A DNA stretch of 64,000 nt from Perognathus longimembris pacificus (lineage: Eukaryota > Chordata > Mammalia > Rodentia > Heteromyidae): contig NC_063181.1 of NCBI RefSeq assembly GCF_023159225.1, positions 7,523,606 through 7,587,605 of the forward strand. Reading direction: 5' to 3'. Numbering within the stretch: the stretch's first letter is position 1; the number at the start of each line of letters is the position of its first letter. Shown here one piece after another: positions 31,900-42,764 of the stretch. Below the pieces are notes generated by a model, which was not told the DNA's origin, ran no database searches, and was given only the letters and a program-made list of their open reading frames with translations. The translations under genes and the position numbers were made by a program.

Positions 31900-33150
31900 T
31901 TATCATTTCCTCTGCTTCAGTATGTGAGAGTTACATATGTTGAAAAGACAGGGTGGAGAAAGATCACCAGGAGGCGAACTAGCCTGGGAATCATGTATGA
32001 GCTATGTAGGCTGTCTACTGCAATGGAAGGTTAAGGATGATGCACTAGTGGAGGAGAGGGCTTGATACATGACAGCAAAGGCAAAGAGCAGACACAGTCT
32101 GCACAGGCCCAGAAGATGCACAGCAGTGACAGGTGTCTGTGTCGCCAGGGGACCCAAAGCATGCTGGGTACTCCGACAAGGGGTAATACAGAGTGTGAAG
32201 AGGAGAGTATGATCCCAGGCTACCACATGTAAACCGAGATTTTCATAAAATATTTACTGAGAGAGGTGAACAGGTCTACGTGCAAGACGAGCAAGCAGCA
32301 TCCCGGTGTGTGACCTTGCATCATTATTTAATGGTTTGCTGTTTTATTATTTTTTCACAGAGAAGTCAAAGGAATCAAAAGTTAGACGGCCTTTGTAGGG
32401 GAAAAAAATAAGGTCTTGATGAATAAAACATGATGAGGTTAATTTTAAATCCCTTTCATGCTCTCTGCCTCCATTTCCCATTGTCCTTGTACAATAATGT
32501 AAGTGGCTACATCAGGGACCTTTTGCGGATCTATAAATAGCACCTTCACCCACACCCCTGGGATGGCAGCCTCTTTTGTTACTTAAACATGTCTCCCACT
32601 AGGAGAAGGCTATTTCCAGGAAGTCCTGACTGTCGGGGCAAAGCTGCCATCAGTTAGTCTAAGACACATATGCCGGGCAAATGCTGCAGTAGAGACAGAC
32701 TTCTTCTGATTCAGCAAAAGAAGGAAAGACAAGAAAGAGAGCGGGTAGCACATTGCCAGGACCAAAGCTTGACAGCCAGTGCTCAGGCCCATTACTAAAC
32801 TCGGGAGCCAGAGGTCCTTGCTTATTCTTCTGAGGGTCTCCGGTCCGCACAGTGAACCGAGAGATAAATGTAACCCCCATGGCCAAGGTTCTCTTGGATA
32901 AGCTCTATTGGTGGATGATCTGCCTTTGTCTATTCAATGATCTCTCTGATAAGTGGGGTCTATCAAAAGGAAAGTTTGGGCCACAGGAATTTCAGAATTC
33001 CCACCCTAGAGTGAGCTTTTTTGTCACTCATGTGGAGCAGGTAGTAGAGCGCTCAGGTGCATCATCTGCAAAAAAAAAAGGTACTGAAGTTTTTCACAGG
33101 TCTATCACACCAGTAGCTTCTGATAGAAGTCTTATGGTAATACAACCACA
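31900..33150. other. Unique sequence with a TATA-like site
   Basis: A CTATAAATAG motif at 32531-32540 lies about 30 bp before a C-rich start-like region. The part at 32320-32450 is AT-rich and repeat-free. No coding exon is evident downstream. Confidence 0.4.
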
Positions 33151-33151
33151 T

Positions 33152-33372
33152 TGTGGTAGCTCACACTGGTAATCCTAGCTACTCAAGAAGCTGAGATTTA
33201 AAGGATTTGTAGAAAAATCTGTGAGACTCCATTTCCAAAATAACCAGCGAAAAGCAGTCCTGGAGATGTGGCTCCAAAGGTAGAGTGCCAGCAGTATGCA
33301 AGAAAGTCCAAAGAGTAGGAGGCCCTAGGTTGAAACCCCAGTGTCACAACAAACAAACAAACAAACTAATAA
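33152..33372 (+). mobile_element. Older B1-ID dimeric SINE
   Basis: The head TGTGGTAGCTCACACTGG with CCTAGCTACTC is followed by CCAAAATAACCAGCGAAAAG, a GGAGATGTGGCTCC core and GGCCCTAGGTTGAAACCCC. It ends in (CAAA)n at about 33345-33367. Confidence 0.8.
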
Positions 33373-33374
33373 AT

Positions 33375-34759
33375 GGAAGAAGTGTTGTGGTGATAAACTA
33401 AGATCCTAAGTACGAAGTGCTAAGAGGTATCGCTGGCCTAGAATGAGCTCTCTGAGAGGTGATCAGCAGCTTTCTTATCGTTGTCTTTGGGAGAATCACC
33501 AGGCCTCACTCCTCTGCGACACTGGGGCTGGTGACGCATGGGAAGTGATGCACTGCCTCTCTCTTCTCGTTCACCCTTCGTGTCAGGGTCACAGGCACTA
33601 TCCTCTCTAGCTCTCCATCCTTCTACATCCAATGGCTTCCTCCCCTCTGGTCCCTCTGCTCTGGCTCCTGTCCCTTCCAGACCTTTCTGCTGTGCCTTTG
33701 TGAATTGTCTTCTGCAGGGTAACTTTTCTCCTAATCTTCTTGCTATGACTACCTCAGATGATCTAAATATCTATATGAATGATGGTATATCCAAACATCC
33801 CAGCTAGGACTGTGGAGCTAAATGCTTAACGTGGCCAAGCAGAGAATAAAAATGAACTTGAGCGATGTTAACGGTGTACATGAGAAAGCCAGCAACGATG
33901 GCATCCATCTAGGGTGGCTACCCAGAGAGGGGCCACCCCTTTCCAACACCGCCAGTGGAGGACGCCACAGAGAAGACAGAATCCTCATGACACCGGAAAG
34001 ACAGGATTTTTAAATGGCAATTACATCCTTAAAAAACAATCAGATCACCAGGCAAATGCAGTCAGTGTAAGGGCCAGCTTCTGTTCCTGAGCAGCAGGTT
34101 GAAGGCAGCGTGCACTTCCTCCTTTCCTCCACATCTCCTTGTCTCCCACCACCCTGTTCTCCCCCCCCCCCCCCCCGTGCTCTCCTCTGTTTTCTCCCCC
34201 GGCCCTGGCTTCCATTCTTGCCCACCCTTCAGATCTCATCGCAAACTCCAGCTCTGACTCTGTTTTCCTACTGCCTTGTTCATCACTTCCTATTTTCTTG
34301 CCTGCATTTTCCTGCAGGCCAGCAGAGCATCCTGAGACACCAAATTGTCTTAGGCACAAACGTGCCTCGCCACTCAGCAGAGTGCCTGGCCCCTTGGAGA
34401 TGCTCCAGGAATCGTTGTAACATAAATCAAAGAGTAGTTCACCTGTCCCCAGTATGAAATCCCTTCTTCATCCTCAGTTCCGACATCCATTTCCTCATGT
34501 CTGCTGGCCATCCCCGCAAGCAAACCCTCCTGCTGGAACTTACCATCTCCATGGGAATTTAAAAGATATGTCCAGCAATTCTCCCTTCAGGAAACATACA
34601 GCTTAATTGCTTTTTTTCTTCTTCTTTGAGTTATGAGCTGGATTTAGAGACTAACTTTTCCAAAGCACATAATGTAATAGAAGTGTCCTTAGGTCATTTC
34701 TGGGGCTAGGTTCTCCAAAGATGTGGCTTCCTTTGATGTTTGGGCTCTTATTCTGCCTC

Positions 34760-34760
<1 letters not shown>
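33375..34760. other. Unique sequence
   Basis: A run of 16 C lies at 34161-34176. Frames at 33538-33807, 34045-34359 and 34110-34457 overlap in opposite directions and are Pro/Ser or Gly/Arg-rich because of local composition. Confidence 0.45.
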
Positions 34761-34762
<2 letters not shown>

Positions 34763-34838
<76 letters not shown>

Positions 34839-34849
34839 CCCCCCCCCCT
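34763..34849. repeat. Long (CT)n followed by poly-C
   Basis: About 36 uninterrupted CT units end in 13 C. The poly-Leu/Ser or Glu/Arg frames over it are artefacts. Confidence 0.98.
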
Positions 34850-35024
34850 CTATGTCCCCTCTCCTCTCCCTGGCTCTTCTCTCTTTCTGTCTCACTTGCA
34901 TCCTTGCCCTGGGGAAAGCCACCTTGTGAGCAAGAGAAGTCAACCCTGCCAGACACTGCAAGCCCCTGCCAGGAGCTACATGAGCCCAGGAGCAAGCTGA
35001 GAAGGGATCTCAAGATGGAGTCAA

Positions 35025-35237
35025 GGGCTGGGGATATGGCCTAGTGGCAAGAGCGCTTGCCTTGTATACTTGAAGCCCTGGGTTCGATTCCCCAGCACCA
35101 CATATACAGAAAATGGCCAGAAGTGGCGCTGTGACTCAAGTGGCAGAGTGCTAGCCTTGAGCAAAAAGAAGCCAGGGACAGTGCTCAGCCCCTGAGTCCA
35201 AGGCCCAGGACTGGCAAAAAAAAAAAAAAAAAAAAAA
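35025..35237 (+). mobile_element. IDL-Geo dimeric SINE, young subtype
   Basis: Near-consensus copy with about 20 A and perfect 13-bp duplications, aagatggagtcaa, at 35012-35024 and 35238-35250. A box TGGCCTAGTGG and B box GGTTCGATTCC are intact. Confidence 0.96.
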
Positions 35238-35489
35238 AAGATGGAGTCAAACCTTTAGATAAAGCAGTCTGTGCCGACAGCTCCTCTAAAGCCTAAGGAG
35301 ATACCCTAAAAAGCCAGAACTATCCAGCTAAGCCACTCTTTGTCTCCTGACCCTTAAAGCTAAGAAATATATCCTACTGTGAGCCACTAGCTCAAGATAT
35401 GGTTTGTTAGGCAGCAACACAGACAGGTGAGGGGAAAACAAATCTCAAACCGGAACTCAGGATCATCCTTCCTTTTGCTTCCCTTCACT

Positions 35490-35900
35490 CAACCTCCCAT
35501 CCGAACTTAGTCTGCCTCTGGAATCCCTATTGCCTTGATGACTCAGTTCTTTCAGGCCACCAGGCCTACACACTTCGGAGCCTCTGACTCTCCTGCTTCC
35601 TGTTTCCTTTTGCCTCACATCCAGTAGTTGTCAGGTCCTGTGTTTAACGGTGCTTCAACTAGCTACTCCCTCCCCGCACCCCACACGCCCACATGACTAG
35701 TACCACCTCTTTTCTTTCCTAGGACCTTCTAACATGTTTCCCTTGATCATTTTTTCCCCTCTGAGACACCAGATAGGCTTTCAGGTAAAATTTTACCCAA
35801 ACACCATTTCTTAATGAAAATTTTAATAGCCGCCATTAATGGAATGAAACCCAGATGTCTGCAATGGTCTAGGGGAGCCTGTATTCGCTCCTCTAACCTT
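35490..35900 (+). mobile_element. Probable L2 LINE remnant
   Basis: A pyrimidine-rich block ends with AATGGAATGAAACCCAGATG and TCTGCAATGGTCTAGGGGAG, which resemble the L2 segment …AGAGTAAAACCCAAAGTCCTTACAATGGCCTACAAGG…. Strongly diverged. Confidence 0.45.
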
Positions 35901-36009
35901 TCTCTCTGTTACTATATATTTTTAAACATATTCAATACTAAGGAGCAGATACTTTGGGTACTTGCTCCACCAGCCTGTTGCAGCTTTTAAAATGATCCTA
36001 AGACTCTAA

Positions 36010-36320
36010 GACTTACACAGCCATTTTTTGGTTGAACATGGTTTTATGGGCCAGGAATCTGGGAAATATTTGGTTGGTTCATCTCTGACCCACATGTCAT
36101 GATCTGGACCAGCAGATGCACTTGCTCAAGTGGCTTCTTTCACTGACCTGGATCTCACCTTTCTCGCTAAATGGCGCCTCACCTCCCGGAATTTCTCCAT
36201 GTGACTTAAGCTTCCCATGGGATTATGTTCTCAGGATAACATAGTAGACATCACTCGTCCACAATGGCTCATTTCCAATAGTGTTCTAACAAATAACACT
36301 TCAATTAACTCAGGAAGAAT
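36010..36320 (-). mobile_element. Possible MaLR-type LTR remnant
   Basis: TTTTATGGGCCAGGAATCTG, then GGAAATATTTGGTTGGTTC, recalls the interior of MLT1-like LTRs read in reverse. Diverged; no clear ends. Confidence 0.35.
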
Positions 36321-36324
36321 ATCA

Positions 36325-36895
36325 GAGCTTCTTAAGATTCAGCCTTAAATGTTAGGTACTGTCAATTCTGCCATATCTCTACTGAATTTGTTTCAAACCC
36401 CCAGATGGATTAAAAAAGAGAAGGTTATACGAGGGCAGGATTATGGGGAGATATTCTATGGCATATAATCTCTGTGTTCCTTAGCAACAATAGCTAGGGA
36501 CATGCCTAGGATAATTTTAAAATATTGGAAAGGAAGTTCCATGGAGACAACCTATAGTTATAACAGACACATCAAAATCTTTCTTTGGGAACAAGAACAG
36601 GACAGGATAAGAACTCAACATGCCATTTGGGGGCTGGTGGATTCCTTCATTCGAGATATAACATTAGTTAGAGAGAATGATACTAGTAGGAACCCATGTT
36701 GCCACCATTTCCCTGTACAGAGAAGGAAGAATAATTTTCCTTAGATTTGAATAAAGTAAGATCTATTGCAGGTGGAGAGAGAATGGCCACCCTTCTGTGG
36801 AGTTCAAGGTAGGGCTGCTGTAGAGTTACCACAACACAGCTGTGTCCAGCATACAGAAGATCCGAGGACACTGCACACACATATGTGTGCATGCA
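36325..36895. other. Unique sequence
   Basis: No gene or repeat recognised. The 80-codon frame at 36502-36744 has no known domain. Confidence 0.45.

Positions 36896-36898
<3 letters not shown>

Positions 36899-36941
<43 letters not shown>
36899..36941. repeat. (CA)n microsatellite
   Basis: About 21 CA units. Confidence 0.97.
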
Positions 36942-36944
<3 letters not shown>

Positions 36945-37394
36945 CTCTCCGAGGCATCTGCAAACCACCTGAAGGAGTATGAGGAGTGCATTTCCCACAT
37001 CAGCTTCATAGATGCTTGTTGAATTATCACTTAGATTATGAAAGGTTTAACTTGCATACTAGATGCATCCTAGAAACCATCCATCTTTAAGTAGGTAATG
37101 AATATGGCTTTCAAACTATTTATTTACACTAGAACCACCAACCACCTTGTACCCACGGTACCACGGGAGTGAAGGCTCTGGATACTCCGTTGTCTACAGT
37201 CACTTTGATTGAACTTGACCCCTTTTTCAGATACTTAACATGGTAGGGCTTATGGACACTTTGATTGTTTGTTTATCCTGTGTTGATTCCCACTGAAGAA
37301 TCAAAGTCAGGCAGCATAGCATCCTCAAAGTGCCCAGAGATGGAAGAATTCTCAATAGACATGTTTGGCCCTGATATCTAACAATGTGTGTCTT

Positions 37395-37555
37395 TGTGCT
37401 AGTTCTAGAAACTCTGCTGCTCTAGGCTTCTCCTCTGAGAAGTGGGGTAATGATTCTTCTCTTAACGTGTGTTGTGGTGATTAAATGAAAAAATGCATGG
37501 AGAACACTGAATAAATCATAGAACCCAGTAAATGAGTGAAACTATTATTATTTTG
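37395..37555 (+). mobile_element. MIR SINE remnant
   Basis: GAAGTGGGGTAATGATTC, GTTGTGGTGATTAAATG, and CATAGAACCCAGTAAATG ending in ATTATTATT follow the MIR 3' half in order. Confidence 0.75.
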
Positions 37556-37559
37556 GATG

Positions 37560-38445
37560 TATTGTTTGTTTGTTCCAAGCCAAAGGTGGATATATCCCTT
37601 GTCTTTTAATGGCTGAGGATATTTGTAGCTCTCTAATTCACAGCTCAGTGATGGAAACCATTATGAATTTTTTTAAAGCATGTCAATATTAATCCTTCTA
37701 CTGAGCACTCTATGAAAGACATACTTTTGCCCTAATACTCATAGGCCATTATCCTATAATGAAGGAAAACCACTCAAGATGGGTTTCCTACATGCACCCA
37801 CATGTTGGCTGGAATCCTCCAAGGCTCTATTAATGCAACAATTTCTGCCTGCCTGCCAAGAAGGAGATCAAGGGAAAGACACATTTGTCTAGTCCAAACC
37901 CCATGCGGGCTTCTTATTCCAACATTACAGAGCCTTGAGAAATCCACCTTTCCACCTCCTGTTATTCATGAACAGCCCCGGTTTTCCCTTTGCCTTCTGC
38001 AAAGAGCATGTCCCTGAGCAGGCTTGAGCAAAGTAACTCCCTCCCCAGGAGGAAGCAGAGAAAAGCTCCTCCAGTCCAGGTCCTCTAGCCCTGCTCCCTC
38101 TCTCCAAGGAGCTGGCCTCCGCAAGACGGACCACGGTGCCCCAGTAATGCCTTCCTCAGTGGCTGTACATTCCCAGCCGCTCCAACGCATCATTTTTCAG
38201 ATGACTTGAGGTTTGAGGAGCAAAGAAAGCAGGTGGGGGGGGGGAGGCTCCTGCAGCTGCCAAATGCTTCCTGGATTCATTCAGACATGACAAAAAGCTG
38301 CCATTGCTGGAGATTCAAGCTCGGCAGACACTCTCTTCCAGGATTCTATATCAAGACATCAGCTGATCCCAAGTTTCTTAGAGACCAAGATCAGCTGTTG
38401 GTTATGTGTTGATGGGATGTACTAAGCTCCCTCTTTATTGGGTTG
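37560..38445. other. Unique sequence
   Basis: A GC-moderate block at 37980-38210 carries overlapping frames on both strands without domains. A poly-G run lies near 38235-38244. Confidence 0.45.
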
Positions 38446-38449
38446 TAGC

Positions 38450-38660
38450 TGGGTCATAAACTGATCATCACATTTATAGGGCATTTTGTGACGTACACGG
38501 TATCTGCACAGATGTTAAACTCACCTAAATGCCACAGCCAGTCTGCCAGGTAGGGCCCGCATTATTTCTGCAGTGATCAATGAAGACACCGAGGCTCAGC
38601 TCTTGCCCAGGTAGTCACGCTAGTAGAAAGCAGCACTGGAACGTAGCTGGTATTTCCAGG
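38450..38660 (-). mobile_element. MIR SINE remnant
   Basis: Reverse-MIR order: ATTTATAGGGCATTTTGTG, CTGCCAGGTAGGGCCCGC, GAAGACACCGAGGCTCAGC, TTGCCCAGGTAGTCACGC and TAGTAGAAAGCAGCACTGG. Confidence 0.75.
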
Positions 38661-39240
38661 ATACCTAAGCTTTCCAGTACTCCCAGTCAGATATCATGTC
38701 CCTTCCCATGATGCCATGATTTCATTTCTGAGTCTTAGCTGTTTACATGTAATTCCTTCCATCGACTTCCGCTGGTCCCCATTTGTTGACCATCAGATCC
38801 CTCGTTTTGTCCAAATAGGTATCTTAGGAAGGATATTAAGTATGGTTCACCTTTAGCTATTGGTGTACTTGGGCCTCTGGCAACCACAACACACAGTCTG
38901 CTCTGTCTTCAGATGGCCCTTTAAGGTAAGAGGCCTGAGGGGATCCAGCACCTCAGCCCAGTGTGCAACCCTTCTCTTCCTACTTCCCACACCCAGATCC
39001 CTCTCTGGAACGCCTGAGGCTGCTCAGAGACCACAGGTCCCTGCCCTGCCCACTGTCCTGGGAACTTCAAGATCCTTCAGACATATCAATAAGCAAAGGA
39101 ACCAAAACCAGACTGAGATTGAAGACAACTCAATGATGTCTTGCCTCTTAGAGAAATGAATAAGATGAGGGAAAGCTTCTTCTCACTTAAGATTTCATTA
39201 CAGTCAAGACCCTGCCAAAGATACACAAATGATTTGTCAC
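38661..39240. other. Unique sequence
   Basis: Contains the microexon-like segment at 38913-38925. The 99-codon frame at 38860-39159 includes that segment and its would-be introns, so the two readings exclude each other. Confidence 0.45.
38913..38925 (+). other. Microexon-like segment
   Basis: The acceptor context CAGTCTGCTCTGTCTTCAG ends at 38912, and an AAG|GTAAGA donor starts at 38926. The 13-base insert holds an in-frame ATGGCCCTTTAA. Possibly chance. Confidence 0.15.
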
Positions 39241-39244
39241 TGTT

Positions 39245-39395
39245 GTTTTAAAACAGTGAGTATAGCTGCCCTGCAGGATTGTGACGCACTGCAATCTGCA
39301 CCTTTCCTCTGGTCATCACAGTAGTCCTGAGCAAGTGACCACCATATCTAAAGCGGGAGACTGAGGCCACACAGAAGTATCCTGGAGGTGGTAAT
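39245..39395 (-). mobile_element. Probable MIR SINE remnant
   Basis: CAGTAGTCCTGAGCAAG, ATCTAAAGCGGGAGACTGAG and GCCACACAGAAGTATCC fit a degenerate reverse MIR. Confidence 0.45.
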
Positions 39396-40700
39396 GGGGG
39401 CTTCTGTGGGTGTCACTGGCATAGTGGTGTAGCTATCAGTTTATAAGGCAGGGGGATCATTATTGATGCATTCATAAATACATTCTCTTTCTAGCAAAAA
39501 ATGCCAAAGCTAATCATGTTTGCAAAGAATAAAGAAGCAAGTTAGAATCAGTCAGCCCAATTATTTTTTTTTTACTCAACTTACTTTGCTTTTCAAATGC
39601 TGTATCCAACAACCCTCATAGACTTTGCCAAATGAATAAATTTAAAAAGACACATTCACTCCTAAAAGTATCCCAGAGGGCTACTGGAGGGATATTCAAT
39701 CATCTCAATAATTTTTCAAGCTTTTTGGAAACATGTTTCCCTGTGGATATGAAACTGGGGTCATAAAATTTCTGAGTGAATGGAGAAGCTGAAATACAAT
39801 CTGCAAGTCACCATCTGGCATCTGCTGAATAATGAGGCTGGGGGAAGGGAAAAGAAGGAGAATTGTTTAAAGTAAATTTTTCCCATAACAAGCCATCCCG
39901 ATAAACCAGCTCTCTTGAGAGCTGGAGCAACCCAACCCACTGTGTAGCACTTGCCCGAGTGGGTGCCGCGCATTTATTTCCCTGTCAACTTTCCCATGCT
40001 CTACTTACTCCTGGTACCCACCGCCACTAAAATCTGTGGACAGTGACTGACCAATTCATCTATGCCCCACACCGTAGGTGGTGGCCATGGCATTATCATT
40101 CAACACAGACTCCAGCACTGGCTAGAAATTCTGTTGCTTTTTTGCTAGACAAACTCCCAACACTTGCTTCCACTTCTCCATCCATCCAACAGAAAAGTTC
40201 TTTAAAAATGACAGCAACTCCAACATTAAAATCCCCACATTTATGGGAAAATATAACTTGAAGCCTGTTGGGATAAAATCCTCACACAGTTACTACCTTC
40301 TTCCCAATCTGTCAGGTAAGGAATTGCACTTTTGACACTGGCTGAGCAAGCTCGTGTGGTTAGCTAGTAGACAGCATCATGGGGAAGGAAAAACAAAGAC
40401 GTTTCTTGAAAGAATGTTGGTGATTGCTCAAGTGAAGGAAAAACAGCAGGAAAGAATTGCAAGGGAGACAACCATGCCCAAAGGAACTACCAGTAGTGAA
40501 GTGTTAAGAACAAGCCAGAACAACCTAATTAGAAAACATAAAAAACAGAGGCAAAGAAGACAGCACCATGGGAACCTTTGCATGATTGTGTCATCTTCCC
40601 GTTCCTTCCTATTATTCGTAGTCAGTGATTTTCAAACACCAAGAACACTTGTGTGAGTTTTAGTAGATTCAAAACAAAATAAAAAGACAACAGAGTTTCC
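39396..40700. other. Unique sequence
   Basis: AT-rich to 39770, then mixed. The 100-codon frame at 40354-40656 is Lys/Gln/Arg-rich through an A-rich plus strand and shows no domain. Confidence 0.45.
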
Positions 40701-40705
40701 AGAAC

Positions 40706-41105
40706 AACAAGGATGTCTGTTTACTAGAACTGCCATCACAAGCTACCACAATCTGGGTAGCTCGTGAGAACAGGAAATGTGTTCTCTCACGCTCTTGGAG
40801 GCCGGAAATGGAAATCAAGGTAGAAATCAAGAAAGGACCCTTTCAGGAGGCCAAGGGGGAGAATCTGTTCTGTGTTTCTCTCCTAGGTTCTGGTGTTTGT
40901 GGTCACATCTCAGCATTCCTTGGCTTATGGCAACATCCCTCCAATCTCTGCCTCTGTCTTCCTTTCTTAGAGCCCACCCTGATCTAGAACGGCCCCCTCT
41001 TAACTACATCTGCCAGGATGTTATTTTAAAATAAGGCCACATCCTGAGGCTCTAGGTGGAAATGAATCTTGGCAGGACTCCATATAACCTTGTACAATGA
41101 ATAAA
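40706..41105 (-). mobile_element. MLT1-type MaLR LTR remnant
   Basis: On the plus strand the reversed MLT1 pattern appears: TTTACTAGAACTGCCATCAC, AGCTACCACAATCTGGG, TTCTCTCACGCTCTTGGAGG, CATTCCTTGGCTTATGGC, CCCTCCAATCTCTGCCTCTG and TTTTAAAATAAGGCCACATC. Only an LTR; no internal retroviral genes are nearby. Confidence 0.7.
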
Positions 41106-41254
41106 TTTTGACAGTTTACTACAATAACTACTTTTTTTTGGTTGGGTTTAACTGGGTAGTAGCCATATGAAGGGTCGCAGAGAAAATCTAAGTGAGCCTT
41201 TGGGATCCTACCACCTTCAGTTCGTATCCTGCTAACCTTCCTCATTCACTTGAT

Positions 41255-41380
41255 GTCTTCCCTAATGGAAAAAATGCTCCTTCACCACAGGGGCAATTTC
41301 TTCATTTATTTCTGAGTCTTGTTTTCGCACAGTGCCTGGCATAAATAGGCACTCGATCAGCATTTGCTGAATGAATGAAG
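41255..41380 (+). mobile_element. L2/MIR 3' end remnant
   Basis: CACAGTGCCTGGCATAAATA, GGCACTCGATCAGCATTTG and CTGAATGAATGAAG match the shared L2 3' terminus closely. Confidence 0.75.
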
Positions 41381-41384
41381 TTTC

Positions 41385-42140
41385 ACGAGAGCCCGTCTCC
41401 AAACCCTGCAGTATTCTCTTGAGAGACTTCTGTGTGAACCTGAGACAGAAGTCTTATGACTCTGATGGCTGGAATTACTCAGATCAACAACCGTTGTTTC
41501 CTTTTTCCTTCTAGAAGGAAATAAGGCATGTGAGTCAATCCGTGGGAAACACCCCAGTTGGTGGTAGAGACCCAAAGCTCATACATGTTTTAATTGTGGC
41601 AATAGGAGGCAAGTCCTGTGATCTTAAAAGTTAGCTCCGTGTGGCCACTTCCTTTCTTCTTCCTGGATATTTATTTTGGGCTTTCCCCTCCGTTGCAGGA
41701 ACTCTGCCATCACCCACTAAATTGTTTGAAACCTCCTGGAACTTGGTGCCTAAGATCTCTTCCTTTTCTTGAAGAATATTTGGAAGGGAAGTAGAAGGAA
41801 GAATCATGGATGTATCACCCTTATTCATGTGGGCAAAATATTACAGAGTTAAACTCGGGAAATACAAGAGTGTATCATGGACTTTTTCTTGTGCTGTTAG
41901 CAAGCATGCAATTTAGGTTTAGAAAAAAAAAAAGTTAGCAGAAAGGAAAAGGAGAAATTCCCACTGGTACCAGTCCACAGTTGGAATGGATTTGCTGATA
42001 GTGTGTCCCTAAGCACAACACTGGGCTTTCTAGAACCTCCTACAATGTTTTTTAATGGAAGAGGGGGGAGGATGCTAATCTGTGGATAAACTTCAACCTC
42101 AACTGCTTGTGAAACAGTTCTGCTTTCACTTTCCAAAACG
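41385..42140. other. Unique sequence
   Basis: A 10-bp inverted repeat lies at 41424-41454. Nothing else is recognised. Confidence 0.5.
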
Positions 42141-42142
42141 GG

Positions 42143-42225
42143 ACTTTGTCTTGCAATACTGGAATTTGAACTCACATCTCAGTGCTTTGCTAAGCAGGTA
42201 CACTTGAGCCATGCTTCAAGCTCCA
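42143..42225 (-). mobile_element. ID-like SINE monomer, minus strand
   Basis: TGCAATACTGGAATTTGAAC, TGCTTTGCTAAGCAGGTAC and CACTTGAGCCATGCTTC are the reversed ID monomer. No poly-A or duplication remains. Confidence 0.65.
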
Positions 42226-42424
42226 AAAATGATGGTTCTCCCTAATGAAACAAGGAGAGAGTAACCTGAGAGTCAAGGAAGTCAACAAAAATTGGTCTTC
42301 AGTTCTTCCAATCCTACATCCTAACTTTCACCTTCCCCTTACCTGACTCTCCTTCCTCAACTGCTTTCTACCCCATCGAAATCTATTACTTCAGGCTAAG
42401 CCACACATGACCAGCAAGAATTAA

Positions 42425-42760
42425 AGAAGAGGCTCTCCATTTGGTGTACATAAGAATCATTGAGGGGGGACTGGGAATATGGCTTGTCTCATATACATGA
42501 AGCCCTAGGTTCGATTCCTCAGCACCACATATATAGAAAGGGCCAGAAATGGTGCTGTGGCTCAAGAAGTAGAGCCTTATGCAAAAAGAAGCCAGGGACA
42601 GTGCTTAGGCCCTGATTTCAAGCCCCAGGACTGGCAAAAACAAAACAAAACAAAACAAAACAAAACATTGAGGATGCTTGACTTGGAATGCAAATCACCA
42701 GCACAGTTTCAAGGTAGTCTAACACATGAGTCTTTAATTAGCCTGAACACCTGCTACTTT
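42425..42760 (+). mobile_element. MER20-type DNA transposon remnant split by a SINE
   Basis: The left part GGTGTACATAAGAATCATTG and the right part AGGATGCTTGACTTGGAATG with CAAATCACCAGC join into the MER20-like pattern …GTGTGCATAAGAATCACCTGGGGTGCTTGTTAAAAATGCA… when the SINE at 42466-42665 is ignored. Confidence 0.6.
42466..42665 (+). mobile_element. IDL-Geo SINE with internal deletions
   Basis: The head lacks about 20 bp between GGAATATGGCTT and GTCTCATATACATG, which removes most of the A-box region. The right monomer also lacks a short piece near AAGTAGAGCCTTATGC. The tail is (CAAAA)n. A short duplication, cattgagg, lies at 42458-42465 and 42666-42673. Confidence 0.85.
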
Positions 42761-42764
42761 GACA

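Noticed and set aside
34651..35044. Frames rich in Leu/Ser or Glu/Arg repeats
   Set aside because: Direct products of the long CT tract.
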